Positions 7,931 through 17,460 are shown, counted from the first letter of the stretch. The stretch is DNA of 51,103 nucleotides from Bacillota bacterium (GCA_023415475.1 JAEZKL010000020.1:1-51103); one strand, 5' to 3'. Made by a program: numbers and translations. The notes: generated by a model not told the origin, from the letters alone.

Positions 7931-10387
7931 ATGAAAGATCTGCAACTGTTAAACAGCAATGATTGCAAAGAATACGGAAGGAAGGCCTCTAATCTGGGTG
8001 AGGCGGTAAGTAAGGGGCTTCTGATACCTCAGGGGTTTGCATTATCCTATCAGGATTTTGATGAGTTTTTCGACAACAATTCGATACAATACCAACCATC
8101 AAAATACATAACCCATGGACCGGAGTTAAGAGGAAGAATAATGGAGGGAACCTTTTCGAAGGGCTTTCATGAGGAATTGATCTCTAGAATTGTAGAGGTA
8201 CAGCAGAATACCGGATGTCATAGCTTTGTTGTCCGCTCCTCCGCCAGTATCGAGGATGATGGGAATAGCAGCATGGCAGGAATGTTTGAATCCTATCTGA
8301 AGCTTTCAGCCATTGATGAGATTGAGGAGGCAGTACGTAAGTGCTATTGTGCTCTCTATTCTGACAGAGTGTTAGATTATGTACTTGAGAATCAGTTGAG
8401 TCGTTTAAATTGGAAGATGGGAGTCATTATTCAGGAATATATCGAAGGGGATGCCTTCGGTGTAATGTTTACTGCTGATCCGGTCAGCGGACAAGAGGAC
8501 AATATTCAATTAAGTATGTTTGAGGGAGACAGCGAAAGCCTTCAGAGGATGGCTGCAGACACCGGAGTATTTTCACTGAATAAGAACACAGGAGAGCTCG
8601 TTACGATGTCTCCAATGCAGGCGACTGCTGTACCGGACGGTGAGCTGCGACAAAAGCTCCTGGACCTGGCTATGAGCTGCGAAGAAATCTATGGGTTAGC
8701 CATGGATATTGAATGGACCAGAAGGGGAGAAAGCTTATTTCTTCTTCAGGCAAGACCGATCACCACATTAAAAAGTGAAGTCCTGTGCCCTGAATGGACT
8801 GAGGCAGGTCAAGAAGAGTATGAATGGTTCCGGCTGTATCCAAAGCCCTTAAAGCCATTGATGCAGGACATCATAATAGCAGAGATTACGGAGCAGTCTA
8901 AGGCTTCTTATGAGACAATGTTTCGCACAGACACCTATGGTGAAGGTATCATTCACAAAGGCTATGTCTATGTAAGAAGTATACCGATTGCTGAAGAAGC
9001 TGAGAAGCGTAAGGAGTATCTGGCTTATCTGGAGGAGCTTGCTGAGAAAGGAATCTGTATTTTTCATGATCTGCATCTGCCAAACCTGAGCTCATATCAG
9101 CACAGTCTCAAGAGCTTCATGAATCGAAAGCTGACGCGGAAAGAAACAGAGCAGTTTTTCAAGCTTTCCATGGAATATCATAATTATTGTGTAAGATATC
9201 ACTGGGCGATGGTTCAAGCCAATGAATTTTTGTACCGGTTTGAGAGGGAAATCTTAGAGAGTAATGATGACTTAGCATTAACCGATTTTTACGATCTGAT
9301 CTCCGGATATACATTACAGACCAGGGACAGAGAACTGCTTTTCTATATGTCCGATGTGGTGAATAACAATCCCAAGCTTAAAACTATGTTTGCAGACTGT
9401 CCTTATGATGCAATATTATATGAAAGACTGCTACACACCGGTGAAGCAGACCGGCTGCTTGAACTTGTAGGTCATTATCTTGAGGAATTCGGTGTCTGTG
9501 ACAGCTTTGAGAGCGAGGAGCTTTTACCGGTCTTATTGGAGCGGCCTGACCATATTCTGGGGTATCTTCGAAGAGTTCTGGATTTGGATTCAAGAGATTT
9601 TTATACCAATCTCAGTAGTGCTAAGGATAAGAAGGACAAAGTTCTGGAGTTGATATGCAGCCGTCTTAATGACAAAGAGAGAGAGGAGTTCCTGCAAAAG
9701 CGTATGCTGGCAGAAAAAGCGTTCTTAACCAATGACAATCATAATTATTATGTAGAGCGCTTATTCCGAGGCTATCTTCGTCTGGCTGCCCTTGCTGCGG
9801 GAGAGCTGTTATGCGATGAAATGATACTAGAGGATAAGGGGGATATCCTGTATCTCCATTATGATGAAATTCTTTCTCTGTTGCAGGGGAAGGAGATGGA
9901 CGGGCAGCTGCTTCGAAGAAGAAAATCGGAATATGAATTTCAGAAGAGATTGGAGGCACCGGAGCTGTTAACTGTAGAACGGAGTGAGGAAGAGCAAGCG
10001 GCATTCATGGAACAATTCACTCAGAAGCTGATAATAAACAAGCCGCCGGAGAGTATAGGCGAGCCACCGATGTATCTGAAGGGATTATCCGGACTGAAGA
10101 AGAGAGTCAGAGGTAAAGTATATGTTGGGATTCCTGATATTCCACAGGAGGCAATCCTGGTCATGCCTCATTGTCACTACGGAGATATTATGCCTGTTAT
10201 TTCAAAGGTTAAGGGCTTGATTTTTCTATGGGGATCACCCTATGATCACCCGGCAATCGTTGCCAGGGAGCTTGGTATTCCAGCGATGTACTATGTTACC
10301 GGTGCAATGGAATTATTAAAAACCGGTGATGAAGTGGAAATCGATGGCTATGAAGGTTTGATCCATATACTATCAAGGGGAGCATGA
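7931..10387 (+). CDS. PEP synthase / rifampin phosphotransferase-like enzyme
   Basis: An 818-residue protein with an N-terminal pyruvate/PEP-synthase ATP-grasp domain (about residues 5-290; motifs SFVVRSSASIEDD, MAGMFESYL and LLQARPITT). A long helical middle follows (about 300-735), then a C-terminal swivelling phosphohistidine domain (about 740-818). This order and length match PEP synthase-like proteins and the rifampin phosphotransferase family. The phosphohistidine should be His773 in SPYDHPAIVARELGIP. The usual GGxxSHAAI context is altered to GSPYDHPAI, but the histidine stays. There is no C-terminal TIM barrel, so it is not a full pyruvate phosphate dikinase. The substrate is uncertain. 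The start at 7931 follows a GGGGG element; a longer ORF to 7895 would begin inside the promoter. Confidence 0.75.
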   Translation: MKDLQLLNSNDCKEYGRKASNLGEAVSKGLLIPQGFALSYQDFDEFFDNNSIQYQPSKYITHGPELRGRIMEGTFSKGFHEELISRIVEVQQNTGCHSFVVRSSASIEDDGNSSMAGMFESYLKLSAIDEIEEAVRKCYCALYSDRVLDYVLENQLSRLNWKMGVIIQEYIEGDAFGVMFTADPVSGQEDNIQLSMFEGDSESLQRMAADTGVFSLNKNTGELVTMSPMQATAVPDGELRQKLLDLAMSCEEIYGLAMDIEWTRRGESLFLLQARPITTLKSEVLCPEWTEAGQEEYEWFRLYPKPLKPLMQDIIIAEITEQSKASYETMFRTDTYGEGIIHKGYVYVRSIPIAEEAEKRKEYLAYLEELAEKGICIFHDLHLPNLSSYQHSLKSFMNRKLTRKETEQFFKLSMEYHNYCVRYHWAMVQANEFLYRFEREILESNDDLALTDFYDLISGYTLQTRDRELLFYMSDVVNNNPKLKTMFADCPYDAILYERLLHTGEADRLLELVGHYLEEFGVCDSFESEELLPVLLERPDHILGYLRRVLDLDSRDFYTNLSSAKDKKDKVLELICSRLNDKEREEFLQKRMLAEKAFLTNDNHNYYVERLFRGYLRLAALAAGELLCDEMILEDKGDILYLHYDEILSLLQGKEMDGQLLRRRKSEYEFQKRLEAPELLTVERSEEEQAAFMEQFTQKLIINKPPESIGEPPMYLKGLSGLKKRVRGKVYVGIPDIPQEAILVMPHCHYGDIMPVISKVKGLIFLWGSPYDHPAIVARELGIPAMYYVTGAMELLKTGDEVEIDGYEGLIHILSRGA

Positions 10388-10524
10388 GCAGTATATCTGG
10401 GCAGACAAGAGAATGATGAGAAAATACCTTACCAAAGGAATTCTTCATGACCTGGAAAATAATAAAGTATTTGATCAGCTTGATGTGATGGAAGGGTAAA
10501 GCTTAAAAGAATATAGCTGAAATG

Positions 10525-10553
10525 AGAGGGCTTGTGCTGATGCATGGCCCTCT
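10525..10553 (+). terminator. Hairpin, weak terminator candidate
   Basis: AGAGGGC (10525-10531) pairs with GCCCTCT (10547-10553). Only a short T-run (ATTTA) follows, so termination efficiency is doubtful. Confidence 0.45.
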
Positions 10554-10588
10554 ATTTACGCATAAGTTAAGACAAAAGGCTAGGATAG

Positions 10589-10723
10589 AATCACTTAAAC
10601 TATAATAATTCAAGTATTTCAGATAAAAAAATTAATGTTAAAAAAGCAGATTTAGAGGTTTATAATGTAATCTATAAGGATATATCCGGAGAAGTAAGGG
10701 CAAATGCCTTTAGAATAGATTGA
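10589..10723 (+). pseudogene. Possible remnant: C-terminal end of a lost gene
   Basis: After an in-frame TAG at 10586 there are 44 sense codons ending in TGA at 10721-10723. The translation looks protein-like (for example KADLEVYNVIYKDISGEVR). No ATG, GTG or TTG start with a ribosome binding site is available in frame. It ends just before the GH95 ribosome binding site. It could be the tail of a deleted gene of the same sugar locus, or chance. Low confidence. Confidence 0.3.
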
Positions 10724-10737
10724 ATGGAGGAAGAAGT

Positions 10738-13023
10738 TTGAATCACACATTATGGTATACGAGTCCAGCAAGCGATTGGCAGAATGGATTACCGATCGGG
10801 ACGGGAAGATTAGCCGGGATGGTGCTTGGTGGAATTATCGAAGAGCGGATTGCACTCAATCATGAGTGGCTTTGTGTGGGTCAGCATAAGGACCGAAAGA
10901 ATATGGACCGAAGCTCCTTCTTGCCACAGGTAAGAAAACTACTTATGGATGAAAAATATGAGGAAGCAACCCTTCTTGCCAATGAGGCCTGGGGTGGTAA
11001 CGGTGGAATTAGCGACAGACCAACGATGGAGGATCCCTATCAGCCTGCCGGAGACTTCCATTTTACCATTGATCAGGGAGAGGTAACAAATTATAAAAGA
11101 GAGCTTAATCTGGAGCGTGCCAGTGTGAAGGTGTCCTATGATGCTGATGGGAGGCATATTACCAGAACAGTAATCGGACATCTGATTGAGGACTGTATTA
11201 TTACAAGAATCTATGCAAGAGAAGATTTTATCAGTGGTGCTTTTTGGCTGGACCGTACACCGGATTCCCGTTGTAAGGTAACTTATGATATGGGAAAGGC
11301 GACTATGATTCTGCACGGAGCCTTTTATAAAGGAATGAAGTTCAGTATGAAAGCAGATTTGAAGATCCGCGGCGGAAAAATCTATCCCTTGGACGGAAAT
11401 AGGCTGAGAGTAGAGAATGCCAGAGAGATACAGGTTTTCCTTAATATCGGAACCGATGTGAAGGGTGAGTCACCCCTTGAGGAATGCAGAAGACGAATGC
11501 TTCCGATAAAGCCCTGGGATCGCCTCTATAGAGAAAATATCATCGAGCATGAGAAGAATTATGGAAGGCTTTATCTGAATATATATGAGGAGGAGCCGGA
11601 TATTCCGACCAACGAGCGTATAAAAGCATATCGTGAGGGGAATAACGATGTCACCCTCCCCATACTCTATTTTAACTACGGTAGATATCTTCTCTGTGCA
11701 TCTTCTGCGAACGGAGAATTACCGGCCAATCTACAGGGTAAATGGAACGAGGAACTGGAGCCTGCCTGGGATTGTGATTACCATTATGATGTGAATCTGC
11801 AGATGAATTATTGGCCTGCAGAGAATGGACATCTGGAGGACTATACTGAGTCTCTGATTGTATATCTGGAGAAAATGATTCCCTTCGGCAAGGATGCGGC
11901 CAAGAAGCTATTCGGCTGTAGCGGTATCTGGTTACCGCTGTCCTCCGATGTTTGGGGCTGTGCAACACCGGAGACCTACGGCTGGTCCGTATGGGTGGGT
12001 GTAGCAGCCTGGATGGCGCAGCATCTATGGTGGCATTATGAATACGGACAGGATCGGGAATTCCTAGAAGAGAGAGCATATCCCTTTATCAAGGAGGTTG
12101 CTGCCTTTTATGAAGATTTTCTGGTAAAGGATAAGGACGGGGTCTATCAGATTATGCCCTCTCAATCTCCGGAAAACCGCTTTGTCGGAGGAGGAGAATA
12201 CCCGGTAACTACCTGTGTATCAGCGACAATTGATATTGAGCTGATTATGGATCTTCTTACCCATGCCATCACAGCAGCCAGGCTTCTGAAGGTAGATGCA
12301 GATAAGATTAGGATCTGGACTGAGATACTGGAGCACCTTCCGCCGTTACGAATCGGCAGTAAGGGTCAGCTCTTGGAATGGAATAAGGAATTTGAAGAGG
12401 TGGAGCCGTCCCATAGGCATGTGTCCCATCTGTTTGGTGTATTCCCCGGAGAGCAGATTGATCCGGAGCATTCTCCTGAGCTGTTTCAGGCTGCAAGAGT
12501 ATCCTTAGAACAGCGATTAGCGGCAGGCGGTGGCTATACCGGCTGGAGCCGTGCCTGGGTCGCTTGTCTTTATGCAAGGTTCGGAGAAGGAGATCTGGCC
12601 TTTGAACATATCCGCAGACTGATTGGAGATTTTGCAACAGAGAGCTTACTTGATCTCCATCCACCGAAAATTTTTCAGATTGATGGTAATTTCGGCGGAA
12701 CAGCCGCAATCCTTGAGATGCTGTTACAGAGCTACTACGAAGAGCTTCATTTTCTTCCTGCGCTGCCTAGTGGCTGGAGGAATGGCAAGGTTACCGGAAT
12801 GAGAGCCAGAGGTGGATTTACGGTAGACATGGAGTGGAGTAATAATAAATTAGTGAAAGCACGTATCCTTTCCGTAACCGATCGCAATTGTGTAATCAAG
12901 GCTGCTTCAGGGGGGTATTGCATCCGTGACAGTTGGGGTAATGAGGTGGATTATCTTATAGAGGGCAACAAGCTGATATTCCATATGATTAAGGATCGAA
13001 TCTATTTTGTGACTGTAGAATAA
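10738..13023 (+). CDS. GH95 alpha-L-fucosidase
   Basis: A 761-residue glycoside hydrolase family 95 enzyme, which typically removes alpha-1,2-linked L-fucose by inversion. The N-terminal beta-domain begins LWYTSPASDWQNGLPIG. The (alpha/alpha) barrel carries NLQMNYWPAENGH (Asn353), PSQSPENRF (Glu479, the expected general acid) and FQIDGNFGGTAAI (Asp649, expected base partner). The position matching the first Asn of the Asn-x-Asn pair of AfcA appears to be Asp351, an unusual substitution. There is no signal peptide, so it should act in the cytoplasm on imported oligosaccharides. The start is TTG at 10738, nine bases after GGAGGAAGAAG; a longer reading from a TTG at 10720 would run through that ribosome binding site. 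It opens the sugar-utilisation locus. Confidence 0.9.
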   Translation: MNHTLWYTSPASDWQNGLPIGTGRLAGMVLGGIIEERIALNHEWLCVGQHKDRKNMDRSSFLPQVRKLLMDEKYEEATLLANEAWGGNGGISDRPTMEDPYQPAGDFHFTIDQGEVTNYKRELNLERASVKVSYDADGRHITRTVIGHLIEDCIITRIYAREDFISGAFWLDRTPDSRCKVTYDMGKATMILHGAFYKGMKFSMKADLKIRGGKIYPLDGNRLRVENAREIQVFLNIGTDVKGESPLEECRRRMLPIKPWDRLYRENIIEHEKNYGRLYLNIYEEEPDIPTNERIKAYREGNNDVTLPILYFNYGRYLLCASSANGELPANLQGKWNEELEPAWDCDYHYDVNLQMNYWPAENGHLEDYTESLIVYLEKMIPFGKDAAKKLFGCSGIWLPLSSDVWGCATPETYGWSVWVGVAAWMAQHLWWHYEYGQDREFLEERAYPFIKEVAAFYEDFLVKDKDGVYQIMPSQSPENRFVGGGEYPVTTCVSATIDIELIMDLLTHAITAARLLKVDADKIRIWTEILEHLPPLRIGSKGQLLEWNKEFEEVEPSHRHVSHLFGVFPGEQIDPEHSPELFQAARVSLEQRLAAGGGYTGWSRAWVACLYARFGEGDLAFEHIRRLIGDFATESLLDLHPPKIFQIDGNFGGTAAILEMLLQSYYEELHFLPALPSGWRNGKVTGMRARGGFTVDMEWSNNKLVKARILSVTDRNCVIKAASGGYCIRDSWGNEVDYLIEGNKLIFHMIKDRIYFVTVE

Positions 13024-13068
13024 TCCAAAGAAGAATTTGAGTTTAAAGATGCAACAAGGGGTGATGGT

Positions 13069-14160
13069 ATGGATCGATTAAGAAAAATGGTTAGCAGAGT
13101 TAGTAAAATTAAATTCGTAAAGCGAATTTTTGTGATCTATGTAATCTGTGGGATCATACCGCTTTTAATTCAGTTCTTCTATATGAGATACAGCACAGGT
13201 CAAGTGCTTGCGACGAGCCTAAATAAAGCGGAAGCAGTGAGACTGCTTACAATCCAGAATATCGTCGGAGTCGGAATTGTTACTGGAGAAATCCTTTGCT
13301 CCATCGTTCTGATTGGAATTTTTACTAATCGGTTTGTTAAGCGGCTGAATGAATTCAAGGAACAGCTTCATCAGGCGGCTGCCGGTGATTTTCAGATAGC
13401 AGAAAAATCGGAGGAGCATGACGAAATCAGCGAACTGTATGAGGATCTTCATATCATGATAGATAGTATTCAGAAGCTGATTACAACAGTATTCGAGGAG
13501 CAGGTGCAGAAGGAGAAGCTGAACAGCAGGCAAAAGGATGTTGAATTTAAGATGCTTGCCAGTCAGATCAATCCTCACTTCCTTTATAATACTCTGGAAA
13601 CGATTCGAATGAAAGCCCGTTGTAATGGTGAGACAGAGATTGAGGAATTAGTAAAAATGCTTGCCAAAATCATGCGAAGAAACATTCAGGTCGGAGATAA
13701 GCTGGTCACCCTAAAGTCAGAGCTTGAGCTGGTGGAATATTATCTCAAGATACAGCAGTATCGTTTCGGAGAACGAATTCATTATAAGATCGATATAAGG
13801 TGTAAAATTGAATTCCTTAAAATTATGCCTTTGATTATTCAGCCTGTAGTCGAGAATGCTTTTGTTCATGGACTTGAAACTAAGGAGGGAGAAGGGCAGA
13901 TAGAGATTATCGTGGAAAACGATGACCTTCTGGTTATCCGGGTAATTGATGACGGTATCGGAATGAGTCGGGAAAAGCTGGTGGAAATTAGAGAAAACCT
14001 CAATGATTTCCATAAATTAAGCCGCAGTAATATCGGTCTTAATAATGTGAATCAGAGAATTAAGCTTTTGTATGGTACTGATTACGGAATTGAAGTTGAA
14101 AGTGAAGAAAACATGGGCACTAAGGTTACCATAAAATTGCCGGAGGATATCAGGCAGTAG
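13069..14160 (+). CDS. YesM-type sensor histidine kinase with minimal extracellular loop
   Basis: A 363-residue histidine kinase of the YesM (HPK8) type. Two membrane helices (about 20-40 and 65-90) are followed by a HAMP-like linker, the His_kinase domain with phospho-His170 in QINPHFLYNTLE, and a HATPase domain (PLIIQPVVENAFVHG, DDGIGM). Typical YesM proteins are near 580 residues with a large extracellular Cache sensor. Here only about 25 residues separate the helices, so ligand sensing must be intramembrane, cytoplasmic or through a partner. The start at 13069 follows AAGGGGTGATGGT. Its regulator gene begins 21 bp downstream. Confidence 0.9.
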   Translation: MDRLRKMVSRVSKIKFVKRIFVIYVICGIIPLLIQFFYMRYSTGQVLATSLNKAEAVRLLTIQNIVGVGIVTGEILCSIVLIGIFTNRFVKRLNEFKEQLHQAAAGDFQIAEKSEEHDEISELYEDLHIMIDSIQKLITTVFEEQVQKEKLNSRQKDVEFKMLASQINPHFLYNTLETIRMKARCNGETEIEELVKMLAKIMRRNIQVGDKLVTLKSELELVEYYLKIQQYRFGERIHYKIDIRCKIEFLKIMPLIIQPVVENAFVHGLETKEGEGQIEIIVENDDLLVIRVIDDGIGMSREKLVEIRENLNDFHKLSRSNIGLNNVNQRIKLLYGTDYGIEVESEENMGTKVTIKLPEDIRQ

Positions 14161-14181
14161 GTCCTTTGAAAGGAGCAGGGT

Positions 14182-15702
14182 ATGTATCAATTATTGATAA
14201 TTGATGATGAACCGGTAGTTCGGGCAGGTATTAAACAGTTGATTCCCTGGGAGAATTATCATTTTGAGATATGTGCAGAAGGTATTGATGGTAAGGACGG
14301 ATTGAAAAAGGTACTTGATTATTCACCGGATTTAGTTTTGGTTGACGTAAAAATGCCAGGACTAAGCGGAATAGAATTGATCAGGGAAGCGAAAAAAGAG
14401 GGCTTTGAAGGAAAATTCATCATTCTGACCGGTTATTCTGATTTTGAATTTGCAAAATCAGCAGTATCCTTGGGAGTGCGTGCCTATCTGCTAAAGCCCA
14501 TCGATGAGGATGAATTATTGGAGAATGTTGAAGAGGTTCTTGCAGAGCTGGATGCGAAGAAGAACCTGGACGACTATTATACCTTGAGCGAATTGAAAGC
14601 TAGGCAGGAGGTATTATACCGCTTACTGCAGCATTCTGCAGAAAAGGAGATCTTACGTAAAGAAATTAAACTGTATGGAATGGATTTTAATTACCATTCC
14701 TTCTGTACGGCAATCCTTAGTATGAAAGAAGCCTATCTGGAAAATGATGGCAATGTGTATAAGGAACGGCAGGAGATGATGCTTAAGGACCTTACCCATG
14801 TTGATAAGCTGGTCATCGATGATAAATTAGTACTAATCTGTAAGGGAATAGCTTATCAGGAGGTATTGGAGATATTAATCAAGAATAACGACCAAATCAA
14901 GAGATTTCATGGTGAGGGCTTCTTCATAGCAATCGGACACAATGTGGCTAATTGGGAGGATTTAAGCTTTTCCTATGAATGTGCAAAGCTGCTAACCGAG
15001 TATGAGTTCTTATATCGAGACACGGAGGCTGTCAGTATCGATATCTTAAATCAGATTGGATTATCTGCGACCGGGAACTTCATGGACCGGCTCTGCAACC
15101 TGATTGAGGTAGGAGATGTTGATGCAATCCATCAGACAATCAGTAAGCTTAAGAACAGCTATAAAAATGAAGTGATGAAGGAAACAGAGATAAAGGTGCT
15201 TGTTCTCCATAACATGGTTCTCTTGCACAGCATATTGGAACGCAGATACGAGAATAAGAAGGAAGAGTTCCCGGATTTCGAACAGTTCATAGAAGGCATC
15301 AAGCATGTAGGAAGCCTGGAGGGCTTAATGGAGATGGTGGAAGACTATTGCTTCAAAACCACCAGGTGTATCGGGGCCTCTACGACGGATGTTGTAGTGA
15401 AGAGAATGACAGCCTATATGGAGAAAAATTATGACCAGGACTTAAAGCTGGAGGCAATTGCAAAAATCTTTAATTATAACAGTGCTTATCTTGGAAAGGT
15501 ATTTCGAAAAGAGATGGGTGAGAGCTTTAACAATGTTTTGGATAATATCCGCATAGAGAAAGCGAAGCATCTTCTGTTAGAAACAGATCTGAAGGTTTAT
15601 CAAGTGTCTGAACAGGTAGGATATAGTAACATTGATTATTTTTATTCGAAGTTTAAGAAGTATGTCGGTATTAGTCCGAAGGAGTTTAAGCATAGGGAAT
15701 AG
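14182..15702 (+). CDS. YesN-type response regulator (REC plus AraC helix-turn-helix)
   Basis: A 506-residue response regulator. The N-terminal receiver domain (1-120) has acidic residues IDDEP, phospho-Asp55 in LVDVKMPG, and the switch Lys in YLLKPIDE. A poorly conserved middle region precedes a C-terminal AraC-family double helix-turn-helix (about 405-505; LEAIAKIFNYNSAYLGKVFRKEMG and the closing VGYSNIDYFYSKFKKYVGISPKEFK). It is the cognate partner of the kinase just upstream and probably activates the transporter operon downstream and perhaps GH95 and GH31. RBS: AAAGGAGCAGGGT before ATG. Confidence 0.93.
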   Translation: MYQLLIIDDEPVVRAGIKQLIPWENYHFEICAEGIDGKDGLKKVLDYSPDLVLVDVKMPGLSGIELIREAKKEGFEGKFIILTGYSDFEFAKSAVSLGVRAYLLKPIDEDELLENVEEVLAELDAKKNLDDYYTLSELKARQEVLYRLLQHSAEKEILRKEIKLYGMDFNYHSFCTAILSMKEAYLENDGNVYKERQEMMLKDLTHVDKLVIDDKLVLICKGIAYQEVLEILIKNNDQIKRFHGEGFFIAIGHNVANWEDLSFSYECAKLLTEYEFLYRDTEAVSIDILNQIGLSATGNFMDRLCNLIEVGDVDAIHQTISKLKNSYKNEVMKETEIKVLVLHNMVLLHSILERRYENKKEEFPDFEQFIEGIKHVGSLEGLMEMVEDYCFKTTRCIGASTTDVVVKRMTAYMEKNYDQDLKLEAIAKIFNYNSAYLGKVFRKEMGESFNNVLDNIRIEKAKHLLLETDLKVYQVSEQVGYSNIDYFYSKFKKYVGISPKEFKHRE

Positions 15703-15710
15703 AATTCATG

Positions 15711-15756
15711 AAAGTGTCAAAGCTGCAATATAATAATTACAGCCTGACACTTTTTA
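15711..15756 (+). terminator. Intrinsic terminator after the response regulator
   Basis: AAAGTGTCA (15711-15719) pairs with TGACACTTT (15745-15753), followed by TTTTAA. It separates the two-component genes from the transporter genes. Confidence 0.85.
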
Positions 15757-15958
15757 ATTTATGACAATAGAAAGTTCTCAAAGCGAGCTTTCATCTCTTA
15801 CAAAAATCTTTTTTTAAGGGGTATGTACAATGATCCGATTGATAACACTTGAAAAAATATAAAAATTAGGGTGTTTTCAATCAATATATTTGGGTATTAT
15901 CTTTTTTTATTTCTGATTAAAATATATTTAAGATTACTATGCTAAAGGAGTGTGCATA

Positions 15959-17410
15959 ATGCTTGATGCAAGAGCGAAAAGAGTAAACATATTATTAATA
16001 ATAACAAGGATTTTGGTTGTACTTACTGTTGTAAGTATATTCCTACCCTTTTTTAATCCGGCTAAGGTCAGTGATCTGGTTAATAAAAATATATCTTTTT
16101 TTACCTCGGGATTTTCCTATTCAACATTAGCTAACGGTTTTAAAAGAGCTCTTGCGAAGGAATGGGTTTCGGCCGAAGCGGTCCGGACCTTAAATCTATC
16201 CTCATTGGTAGCATGTATCGGTATTGTCATCTCGGGTATCATGGGATGCTTAAGCTTAGGAGAGATTAAGTTTAAGAAATTATGTACCTTAGTAATTTTT
16301 CTGAGCAATGCAATTGCCGCTATTTCCTTAACAGGTATTTTTGTTACATATAGCTCATTTATTATGAGCAGCAATTTAAAGAAGGTTGAACCGAGCCTTC
16401 CCTTTGCGCTACCTGCGCTTCTGGTTATGCTTATCCTAGGTGCTTGCTTTGCTCTGACTTCTCATCTAATGTTGGAAAAGCCTTCAAAGAATGCAAAATT
16501 CGAGATGCAGCAAAAGTATTATTTGTTTCTTTTGATGTTGCCTTTTATTGTACTTTGTTTTATCTTTGCTTATCTGCCTTTATGGGGCTGGAGATATGGT
16601 CTTTATAGCTATAAACCGGGAAAGGATTTAACAAGTGATAATTTCGTAGGCTTGAAGTGGTTTACATATCTTTTTGAGAATGCATCCTCCCGGCATGATA
16701 TTATTCGTGTAATGAAGAATACCTTAGCAATGAGCGGACTCGGAATAGCAACCTCCTGGATGAGTATGGCTTTTGCTATATTTCTTTCTGAGATTAAGGT
16801 TACCAAATATCGTAAGGTGGTTCAGACGATCACCACGATTCCTAATTTCATCAGCTGGGTGCTTGTATATGCCTTCGGTTTTGCGATTTTTGCTACAGAC
16901 GGTTTGGTGAATAGGGTTTTAATGGACTTGGGATTGATTGATACGGGAATTAACTTCTTACTTGACGGTGATCATATCTGGATAAAAATGCTTGCGTGGG
17001 GCATCTGGAAAGGTCTTGGCTGGGGTGCTATCATCTATCTGGCAGCAATTAGTGGAATTGATCAGCAGCTTTACGAAGCAGCAACCGTTGATGGTGCGGG
17101 ACGCTTTAAGCGTATGTGGTACATAACTGTGCCTGGGTTGTTGCCCACTTATTTTGTTTTATTAATGCTGGCAATAGCCGGTATTCTGAATAACGGTATG
17201 GAACAGTACTATGTATTTAAAAATGCGGCAAACAAATCTACGATTGAGGTTCTTGACCTGTATGTTTACACCTTAGGTCTTGGAACCGGCGGTACCTCCA
17301 ACATAGCATTGGCAACCGTGGTTGGTATGCTTAAATCAATCATCAGCGTAATACTCCTGTTCTTTGCGAATGGTTTGTCAAAGCTGATACGTAAGGAAAG
17401 CATCATATAA
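15959..17410 (+). CDS. LplB-type sugar ABC permease with N-terminal four-helix extension
   Basis: A 483-residue membrane protein. Residues from about 180 onward are a standard CUT1 permease of the LplB type (near 300 residues) with the EAA loop EAATVDGAGRFKRMWYITVP that contacts the ATPase. The first about 180 residues are an extra module with four predicted helices. About 50 extracytoplasmic residues lie between helices 1 and 2. LplB proteins normally lack this module. The start is ATG at 15959, eight bases after AAAGGAG. A GTG at 15950 overlaps that ribosome binding site and is rejected. It forms the importer with the next two genes. Confidence 0.88.
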   Translation: MLDARAKRVNILLIITRILVVLTVVSIFLPFFNPAKVSDLVNKNISFFTSGFSYSTLANGFKRALAKEWVSAEAVRTLNLSSLVACIGIVISGIMGCLSLGEIKFKKLCTLVIFLSNAIAAISLTGIFVTYSSFIMSSNLKKVEPSLPFALPALLVMLILGACFALTSHLMLEKPSKNAKFEMQQKYYLFLLMLPFIVLCFIFAYLPLWGWRYGLYSYKPGKDLTSDNFVGLKWFTYLFENASSRHDIIRVMKNTLAMSGLGIATSWMSMAFAIFLSEIKVTKYRKVVQTITTIPNFISWVLVYAFGFAIFATDGLVNRVLMDLGLIDTGINFLLDGDHIWIKMLAWGIWKGLGWGAIIYLAAISGIDQQLYEAATVDGAGRFKRMWYITVPGLLPTYFVLLMLAIAGILNNGMEQYYVFKNAANKSTIEVLDLYVYTLGLGTGGTSNIALATVVGMLKSIISVILLFFANGLSKLIRKESII

Positions 17411-17460
17411 AAATTATGTTAGTGCTACATACAACCATGCTTATCATGTTATCGTAGTGA

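Larger units (their letters stand above)
10388..10737. other. Intergenic region with small or broken reading frames
   Basis: 350 bp between the PEP-synthase-like gene and the GH95 gene. A 28-codon ORF starts at the double ATG near 10413 and ends near 10499 (MMRKYLTKGILH...). It has no convincing ribosome binding site and no recognised family. A hairpin lies at 10525-10553. A TATAAT (10601-10606) has no good -35 and could be an activator-dependent promoter for the GH95 gene. A protein-like, start-less frame fills 10589-10723. Confidence 0.5.
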
